A stretch of 64,000 nucleotides of DNA from Musa acuminata AAA Group (Eukaryota; Streptophyta; Magnoliopsida; Zingiberales; Musaceae), in contig NC_088345.1 in assembly GCF_036884655.1 (NCBI RefSeq), positions 27,445,501-27,509,500 on the forward strand, read 5' to 3'. The notes under the pieces are model-generated. The model was not told where the DNA came from and searched no databases. It worked only from the letters and a program-made list of their open reading frames with translations. This document shows, piece by piece, positions 56,507-64,000 of the stretch. Each line of letters begins with the position of its first letter. The first letter of the stretch is position 1. Both the position numbers and the translations under genes were made by a program.

Positions 56507-56699
56507 TGTTGAATCTCGGATTTTGATGATGAAATCAATTGATGGGTTAATTGATCTAATCCATATTATTGAGTTAAGTGTGTAGGATTAACTACGATAA
56601 CCAGAAAACACAAAGCAAGAATACCGGATTAGAGCGAGGTGGTATCAGAGCGAGGTTATCAGAGCAAGGTTATCTCTTAGTGCCGCTCCGATCCTAACA
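56507..56699 (+). repeat. S7 5' LTR, reduced to 193 bp and rearranged
   Basis: It has the first about 120 bp of the LTR (to ataccgga) and the last about 30 bp (tcttagtgcc ... cctaaca). Between them is not LTR but repeated primer-site/leader sequence (ggtggtatcagagcgagg, then ttatcagagcaagg, 56631-56675). TATA box, palindromes and CG-rich block are gone, so this copy has no promoter. Confidence 0.88.
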
Positions 56700-56751
56700 A
56701 GTGGTATCAGCGTGAGGTTATCTCTCATATTTGGTTTAATACCCAAGAGAG

Positions 56752-58316
56752 ATGACTTACTCCGGCATGCAAGAGGGCCATTCTATTGCACGACCACCTT
56801 TGTTTAATGGGTCGGATTACATATATTGGAAGACTCACATGAGATTTTCCTCATTTCTATGGACTTTGAGCTTTGGTCTATTGTCGAGAATGGATTTCAA
56901 AAATCTTCTCTTCCGATGAGCAAATGGAATGAATCGGAGAAGAAGGTTTTTGCTTTAAATGCAAAGGCTATGAATGCCTTGTTTTGTGCACTAGACAAAA
57001 ACGAATTTAATCGTGTTTCAATTTGTGATTCGGCTTTTGATATTTGGAGAACTCTTGAGGTCACTCATGAAGGCACTAGCTGAGTGAAAGAGTCCAAAAT
57101 CAACATCCTTATGCACTCTTACGAACTTTTTCGAATGAAACCAAGTGAGTCCAACGGAGACATGTACACCCGGTTTACAGATATCATCAATGGACTCAAA
57201 GCTCTTGGTAAAGATTTTACTAACTTTGAACTAGTAACTAAAATCTTAAGAACCCTCCCTAAAAGTTGTGATCCAAAAGTTACGGTCATTCAAGAGGCCA
57301 AAGACCTTAAAGCATTCCCTCTTGAAGAACTCATTGGGTCTCTAATGACCTACGAAATGACATGTCAAGCTCATGATGAGCTCGAGAACCCCCTTCCAAA
57401 GAACAGGAAGGATATGGCACTCAAATCACAAGAAGACCACTTGAAAGGAACATCAAGTGATGAGGACAGTGACAATGACATTGCACTTTTGACCCAAAAA
57501 TTTAAAAAATATTTAAGAAAGAACAAATTTAAAAATAATATAAAAAATAAATTTGAACAAAAGAATGACCAAGTGATTTGCTATGAATGCAAAAAACCGG
57601 GACACTACAAGAACGATTGTCCTCAAGCCAAAAAGAGAACATCAAAGAAGAAGGCGCTCAAGGCAACGTGGGATGATTCAAGCGCGTCCGAAGAAGAGGA
57701 GTCCAACACCGAGCAAGTTGCTCGTTACGCGCTAATGGCTTTAGGAGAAGAGGTATGTGATTTATTTAATGAAGATTTATCTTTTGAAGAACTCTCTATC
57801 GCTTTTCATGAATTATTTGATGAATGTAGAACTGTTAGCAAGAAGTTAAGTATCTTAAAGAAAGAGTATGCTTTGCTACAAGATAAGTTTGATAATCTTC
57901 AAACTCCTCCATGCTCTAAGTGTGAGCATTTAGAAGCAATAAAAAATGAAAATTTGCTTCTTAAAGAAACCTTAAACAAGTTTAAGGTTTGTAGCAAAGG
58001 ATTAGATATGATCCTTGCACACAAGGGTCACATCGCAAATAGAAATGGAATTGGATTTGTAAAAGAATTACATCAAAATCCTACCACTTTCATAAAAGGA
58101 CCAACATTACATGTTTCCTCTTATATGAAATGCAACTTCTATTGCAAATCCGGACATATTGCCTACAAATGTTCATTTAGGAAAATTAGTTCACAAAAAT
58201 TAATATGGGTTCCTAAAGGAACTATAAAGGATTCAATAATAAATAACAAAGTTAGTGGGTCAATTTTTGAGGCACCCAAAATCAAATGGGTACCTAAAAA
58301 TCATCCTCTTTTGTAG
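56752..58316 (+). pseudogene. gag: S7 gag pseudogene (two lesions)
   Basis: It starts ATGACTTACTCCGG (second codon changed). A one-base loss near 56835-56845 shifts the frame and a TGA at 57081-57083 replaces an arginine codon. From 57084 it is open to the gag UAG at 58314-58316. Knuckle 1 is intact (CYECKKPGHYKNDC); knuckle 2 has CNFYCKSGHIAYKC, with the second cysteine replaced by tyrosine. Very close to S6 Gag. Confidence 0.92.
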
Positions 58317-61300
58317 ACAAACCCACAAGCTAGGAGCAAGAGATGGTATCTCGATAGTGGATGCTCAAGACATATGACTGGAGATCCATCTCATTTCTCT
58401 ATGCTCACTAGCAGAGAAGAAGGTACGTGACCTTCGGAGACAACAACAAAGGCAAAATCATTGGCAAGGGAACTATTGGTAACAAATTTAGTTTTTCCAT
58501 TGATGATGTTTTACTAATTGATGGATTGAAACACAATCTCTTGAGTATTAGTGAACTATGCGATAAAGATTATATCGTTAGATTTGAATCAAATATATGC
58601 ATTATTGAAAAACCAAATCATAACATGACTATGATTGCTTTAAAACAAAATAACGCCTATACCATCAATCTTGATGAACTAAGTAATGAAATGTGTTTCT
58701 CCGCCGTAAATGATAATGCTTGGCTTTGGCATAGGAGATTAGGTCATGCAAGCATGAAAACAATATCTAAAATCTCATCTCAAGAATTAGTACGAGGGAT
58801 TCCGAATATGAAGTTTATTAAGGATAAGGTATGCGATGCATGTCAACTAGGTAAACAAATAAAAACAAGCTTCAAACCAAAAAATCAAATTAGCACCACT
58901 AGACCATTACAATTGATCCATTTGGACTTATTTGGATCAATTGATACAACAAGTCTAGGTGGAAGCAAATATGCTTTTGTGATTGTGGATGACTACTCTA
59001 GATACACATGGACCTATTTCTTAGCTCACAAAAGTGATTGCTTCAAGTGTTTCTCTAAATTTTGTAAACTCACTCAAAATGAAAAAGGCTTCATGATGTC
59101 ATCAATTCGGAGTGATCACGGTGGTGAATTCCAAAACCGTGACTTTCAAAATTTTTGCGAAGTTAATGGGTACAATCACAACTTCTCAACTCCAAGAAAT
59201 CCTCAACAAAATGGAGTAGTTGAAAGGTAAAATAGAAACCTACAAGAAATGGCAAGAGCTATGTTAATTGAACATAGTTTACCCAAATATTTTTGGGCCG
59301 AAGCCGTAAATACGGCTTGTTATATCATGAATAGGGTCCTAATAAAACCATCTCTATCAAAAACTCCCGATGAATTATGGAATAACAAAATATCAAATAT
59401 TTCTTATTTTAAAGTTTTTGGTTATAAATGCTTCATTTTAAATGAAAAGGATGCCCCAGGTAAATTTGATGCTAAATCCGATGAAGGCATTTTTCTTGGT
59501 TACTCCTCCGTTTCTAAGGCCTTTCGTTTCTTTAACAAAAGGACCTTAGTAATAGGAGAGTCTATTCATGTAGTTTTTAATGAAATTTCTGATTTAAAGA
59601 AAAATGATTTTGATGATGATCTTGGTTTTGATAATTTGAATTTAAACGAACCCCCTCCTCAAAATAGCCATTTGAATGCATCTTCTTCCTAAATTTCTTT
59701 ACCCAAAGAATGGAAGTATGTAGATGCTCATCCAAAGGAGCTAATTATAGGAGATACAACAAAAGGGGTTCAAACTCGTTCTTCTTTCAAGAATATTTGT
59801 GCCAACGTCACTTTCCTTTCTCAAATTGAACCTAAATGCATTGATGAAGCCTTAAAAGATGATTTTTGGGTCATTGCAATGCAAGAAGAATTGAACCAAT
59901 TTGAGAGGAATGAGGCATGGAAGCTTGTTCCCAGACCAAGTGACCACTTAGTCATCGGTACTAAGTGGATCTTTAGAAACAAGCAAGACGAAAATTGTAT
60001 CGTGGTTAGAAACAAGGCTAGATTAGTGGCCAAAGGTTTCAACCAGGAAGAAGGTATCGATTACGAAGAAACCTTCGCTCCCGTAGCTCGATTAGAAGCC
60101 ATAAAGATGCTCATTGCCTATGCTAGTAGTAATAATTTTAAACTATTTCAAATGGATGTCAAAAGTGCTTTCTTGAATGGTTTTATTTTCGAAGAAGTAT
60201 ATGTCGAACAACCTCCCAGATTTGAAAATTCTCTTCTTCCTAATCATGTATTCAAATTTACTAAAGCTCTCTATGGCTTGAAACAAGCTCCTAGAGCTTG
60301 GTATGAAAGGCTTAGTTCCTTTCTTATTTTAAATAATTTTACCAAAGGCAAGGTAGATACTACACTCTTTATTAAACATTTTGAAAATAATTTTCTTATT
60401 GTGCAAATTTATGTTGACGATATTATTTTTGGCTCTTCGGATGAATCACTATGTGAATCATTTGCTAAATGTATGAGTCATGAATTTGAAATGAGTTTAA
60501 TGGGTGAATTAACTTTCTTTTTAGGATTACAAATCAAACAACTTAGTGATGGTATATTTCTTAACCAATCCAAATATACATTAGAATGGTTAAAACGATT
60601 TAACATGGATAATTCAAAAGCAATAAACACCCCTATGAGTACTGCGACTAAGTTAGATATGGATGAAAATAGTGAAAATTTTGATCAAAAAACATATAAG
60701 GGAATGATAGGTAGTCTACTCAACCTCACCGCGACTAGACCATATATTATGTTTAGTGTAGGACTTTGTGCTAGGTTTTAATCTAATCCTAAATTATCTC
60801 ATCTGAAGAGTGTTAAAAGAATATTTAGGTATCTTAAAGGAACTCCAAATTTAGGATTGTGGTATCCAAAATCTGAAAAATTTGATCTAATAGCTTATGC
60901 AGATGCCGATTTTGGCGGATACAGGATAGATAGAAAAAGTACATCCAGAACATGCCAATTTTTAGGACATGCACTTGTTTCTTGGACTTCCAAGAAACAA
61001 AATTCAGTTCCATTATCTACGGCGGAAGCCGAATACATTGCTGCAAGTGCATGTTGTGCACAAGTCATTTGGATGAAAAATACATTAGAAGACTATGGAA
61101 TTCACTTTAAAAACATTCTCATAAAATGTGATAATACTAGTACCATATGTCTTACTAAAAATCTAATTCTGTACTCTAGAACTAAGCACATCGATGTTAG
61201 GCATCATTTCATACGCGATCATGTCCTTAACAATGATGTTGTTCTAGAATTCATTGACACAAAGCATCAATTAGCAGATATATTTACAAAAGCTTTTAAT

Positions 61301-61354
61301 GAAGATCAATTTGAATTCATTATAAGGGAATTAGGCATGTTAAATTGTCCCTAA
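58317..61354 (+). pseudogene. pol: S7 pol pseudogene (one frameshift, three stops)
   Basis: Same domain order as S6 Pol. A single-base loss near 58418-58428 shifts the frame, after which one frame runs to RELGMLNCP at 61354, interrupted by TAA at 59228-59230, 59690-59692 and 60779-60781. Visible: GAG-pre-integrase WHRRLGH, integrase [15 protein letters not shown] and GVVER, RT YVDD, RNase H ADADFGG and STAEAEY. Too broken to work as it stands. Confidence 0.92.
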
Positions 61355-61514
61355 AATGAGCTTCACGAAAAATGACTCGTCCTTTTCCTTTCTTTTGTGG
61401 ATTTGATTTCTTCCTTCTTCTTTAATTCAAAATGATCCATTAAAGTATAACTTATGATCTTGAGGGAAGAAGCTAAACAAAAGGGAGGAAGAAAATTTTT
61501 TTTCTTTCCTCCGC

Positions 61515-61650
61515 GAGATGCCAGCGGTGGCACCGCCAGATCCGGCGGTTGCACCGCTTGGCGGTCGGGCACCAGGCGATGACACCGCTCGGTTTGGCGG
61601 TGGCACCGACCGAGCAACCCCTATTAACCCGAGGGGTTAGGGCCGGCGGT
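61515..61650 (+). promoter_or_regulatory. Palindrome cluster upstream of ORF3 (S7 copy)
   Basis: Contains agcggtggcaccgcc, tccggcggttgcaccgct, ggcgatgacaccgct, ggcggtggcaccga and, after a TATA-like cctattaaccc, ggccggcggtgacaccgcc. A pyrimidine-rich leader follows. It sits about 160 bp after the pol stop. Confidence 0.55.
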
Positions 61651-61788
61651 GACACCGCCCCCAACCCGAAAAAAAAAGCTCTCAAAACCCTCTCCCATTC
61701 CCTCTAACCCTCATTCTAACTCTTAGAAGCATTAGAGAAGGATTCTTGGTGGTCCAAGCTTTCCATCTCTCAACATAATCTCCATAAG

Positions 61789-61884
61789 GTAACACTTGAA
61801 ATCCCTCTTTTTGTTATCCCATTCCCTCTTTTCTTTCCTCTTTCCCTTGCTTATTTTTCACAATTTCATCATCATCTTGTCTAG
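61789..61884 (+). other. Candidate short intron in the ORF3 leader (96 bp, S7 copy)
   Basis: Donor-like ATAAG|GTAACA at 61788/61789, a long T/C-rich stretch, and acceptor-like CATCTTGTCTAG ending at 61884, three bases before the ATG. The strongest of the three copies by sequence. Confidence 0.42.
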
Positions 61885-61887
61885 ATA

Positions 61888-62934
61888 ATGGCTCATAAGA
61901 GATCAAAAGGAAAAAGGATTGAAGGAGATTCATTTGACCATGATCTTGTTAGATCAAAAGAGGTAGCCCTTAGCTTTCCAAAATTTGAAACACGATTTAT
62001 CCATAAGGGAAAATACGTTGATCTGGATGAACTAGAGGACTTAGAACCCATTAGGTGATTTGCACACCTAGAAGCTCTACCTCTACTACAAATAGATGAA
62101 CCAACCTATCCGCGATTAGTTAGATTGTTCTATTCCAACCTATATGAGGACAACGATAGCCTAAGCACTTACCTTCTAGGAACACCCATTAGAATATTTG
62201 ATAGCACTATTTGTTAGCTAATTGGCATAACTGAAAAAGATAGGGGATGCTATTTTAAAGGTAAATGGGATGTCAACACAATAGGAGCAACCTATACCGA
62301 AGCCGTACAAACAATTTTTGCAAATCCAAACCTTGACTTCCTACCCAAGAGCTATGAACAATTACTGCCTTTCAACTGTAAAATTCTTCATCACATTATC
62401 ACAAGCATCATATTCCCCAAACAATTTCATCTTGACGAAATAAGTCAAATAGAGATAAGTACCATGTATTGGATTATGACCGGTCAGCATAATTGTTTTA
62501 GGTACTTAATTCGCCAACACATGTAGGATATTATGGCTAAGGATACTATATTGCCATATGGGAGGTTAATTACTAGATTTCTTCATGCCTATGACATTTG
62601 CATTCCACCCGATGAAGAATCTATTCAAAATGATCGATATAACATAATAAATAAAAACCTACTGAAAAGACTTAGGTGCACTTTTAGCAATGGCATATGG
62701 GTTAGGCAGCCTAGAAGGACGGATCCAATTCCTCCACCAATAGAACACCCCGAAACACCAATTCTTATGGGAAATGAATCTCCTCCTCCTAGTCCCTTTG
62801 GCGCAGCACCTTCAGCTCCTGTTTCCTCCTCTGAAGATCTCATTATGGCGGAACTGTCTCAGATCAAATCATAGCAAGAACAAATTCAGAATCAACAAGT
62901 TGAAATTTTGAAGACACTACGACAAATGAATTAA
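61888..62934 (+). pseudogene. S7 ORF3 pseudogene
   Basis: Starts ATGGCTCATAAGAGATC. Collinear with S5 ORF3 but much more divergent: shared YPRLVRLFY, YLLG, TIGATYTEA, LHHIITSIIFPKQ, LPYG and IINKNLLKRLRC, while the C-terminal part is shorter and keeps Q-rich coiled-coil character (about 345 codons in all). Stops near 62057 (W to TGA), 62216, 62524 and 62872. The conserved core across this divergence suggests past protein-level selection. Confidence 0.87.
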
Positions 62935-63645
62935 AAAATAGATATAATGTATTAGCACTGTGGATTACCTCCTAAGGATTAAATTGATGTATCTTTTTAT
63001 TCTGTTCTATTTGCTTTTAACAATAAGTTCAAAGTTTGTCATCGATTGAACGATAACTGATCCTTCCTTTTAGATAACTACTGTTTTGATCTGCATAAAT
63101 GATGATGTCTTTTGGATAAACTATTTCTGGCAAATTTGAATGATGAACTTTGTTTCCTATTAAATGCTAAACCTTTTTTCTATGATCATCAATTAGCTGG
63201 CTTGTCTCTTTTTGTTGATGACAAAGGGGGAGAAGTGATGACTAAGTGATGACTTACACCATAATGATAGCATGACTTATATGAATTACAAAAACATGTG
63301 TGATATGAATGTCTTATATGCCTTGCAAAATCCTTGAAAATATCGCAAGATTGATTTATCATATTGAAGGCATGCCTTACATTTACATCCTGAAATTCAT
63401 GTTGAAAATCTTTATCTTCTATCGTAGTAAAAATTATCTCTTATCATGATTTTCATCGAAGTTTTGTATTTACTATTGCTTAATGAGAATGACGATAAGT
63501 TCTACGGTTAGAACTTATCGGTTTATGCTTAAATTCTATGGTTGGAATTCAAGTGTTTTCATCTTCTCATAATATGGCATATAGATAGGGGGAGTTATGT
63601 TTAACTTCGTCCTCAATTGATTGTCATCATCAAAAAGGGGGAGAT
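62935..63645 (+). other. S7 non-coding tail with three purine tracts
   Basis: No gene. Purine boxes gacaaagggggagaag (63220-63235), gatagggggagttatg (63584-63599) and the terminal polypurine tract caaaaagggggagat (63631-63645). Confidence 0.8.
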
Positions 63646-63683
63646 TGTTGAATCTCGGATTTTGATGATGAAATCAATTGATG
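63613..63683 (+). promoter_or_regulatory. S7 polypurine tract and junction hairpin
   Basis: Left arm 63613-63635 (TCAATTGATTGTCATCATC, AAAA) and right arm 63660-63683 (TTTTGATGATGAAATCAATT, GATG) are complementary with one offset base. The loop holds the purine tract and TGTTGAATCTCGG. It has the GA/TC version of the stem that is GG/CC in S2 and S4. Confidence 0.65.
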
Positions 63684-64000
63684 GGTTAATTGATCTAATC
63701 CATATTATTGAGTTAAGTGTGTAGGATTAACTACGATAACCAGAAAACACAAAGCAAGAATACCGGAGTCAAGATCGATGGACGTTTAAGAGTCTGAAGA
63801 ATCGTCGGAGATGCTGCCGGAACCAACCGAGAAGAAATCGGGAACCTATCGGAATTTTCGAAAGTTCGCCAAAGAGATCGTCGGAGGTTCACAGAGATCA
63901 CCGAGAAGGCTCGACTACTCATTAATGTCATCACAAGATCGGGAGCTTGATGGGAGTCCGTCGGAAGAAAGTTCATTGGAAAGCTCGCCGGAACAAGACT
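63646..64000 (+). repeat. S7 3' LTR, start only
   Basis: TGTTGAATCTCGG onward, colinear with the S6 LTR through the CG-rich block (63785-64000). Continues beyond the window. Confidence 0.92.

Larger units (their letters stand above)
56507..64000 (+). mobile_element. S7: degraded Sirevirus-like element with gag, pol and ORF3
   Basis: Plus strand, inserted in T1 gag after TCCTA (56502-56506). Rearranged short 5' LTR, primer site, gag, pol, palindrome cluster, ORF3, non-coding tail, polypurine tract and the first 355 bp of the 3' LTR. Its LTR start and gag/pol match S6, so S6 and S7 are one family, with and without ORF3. It is the only element here with all three ORFs in order, placing ORF3 downstream of pol. 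Confidence 0.92.

Overview
This is plant nuclear DNA made almost entirely of nested LTR retrotransposons. I found no host gene, tRNA, rRNA or CRISPR array. Every long coding stretch is Gag, Pol or a third retrotransposon ORF. Most Copia elements here look like the Sirevirus (SIRE/Maximus) lineage: Gag near 520 aa with two CCHC knuckles, TGGTATCAGAGC primer-binding site, several purine tracts and palindrome-rich LTRs. Two degraded Ty3/Gypsy elements and one Tnt1/Tork-like Copia element are also present. From memory, similar repeats are common in Musaceae (Musa/Ensete), but the sequence alone does not fix the species.

Layout. 1-9963: minus-strand Sirevirus remnant S1, whose 5' LTR is split by Gypsy element G1 (3589-9277). 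G1's own 3' LTR is split by a 2.75-kb solo LTR, L1 (6046-8797, duplication TTAGG). 9997-17438: old pol-less Sirevirus S2, with a solo LTR, L2, inside its 5' LTR. 17439-17765: Gypsy LTR scrap. 17766-24974: Sirevirus S3 (gag plus ORF3, no pol), ending in an LTR that also serves as the 5' LTR of a further unit, so LTRs and interiors form a chain. 25035-26959: non-coding LTR-element fragment X1. 26960-31682: S4 tail, LTR, gag and the start of pol. 31683 onward: Gypsy G2, split at 33945 by the minus-strand Tnt1-like Copia T1, which is in turn split by three Sireviruses: S5 (34906-44365), S6 (45968-54279) and S7 (56507 to beyond the window). The nest is therefore four levels deep (S4 > G2 > T1 > S5/S6/S7).

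Two elements are intact and young. S5 (9,460 bp, duplication AGCCA, LTRs about 99.3% identical by my hand comparison) has an open gag and an open 371-codon third ORF (ORF3) but no pol. S6 (8,312 bp, duplication ATAAC, LTRs differing at about 2 of 1,281 positions) has open gag and open pol but no ORF3. S7, the same family as S6, carries gag, pol and ORF3 in that order, all broken. ORF3 therefore sits downstream of pol, and S5 looks like a non-autonomous partner that lost pol but kept Gag and ORF3.

The best candidates for something undescribed are: (1) ORF3 with its own upstream module, namely a palindrome cluster like those in the LTRs, a pyrimidine-rich leader and a short intron-like segment at the same place in three diverged copies; (2) a hairpin spanning the polypurine tract and 3' LTR start, with compensatory changes between families; (3) a single in-frame UAG between gag and pol in every pol-bearing copy, replaced by UAA in the pol-less copy; and (4) the complementary S5/S6 pair.
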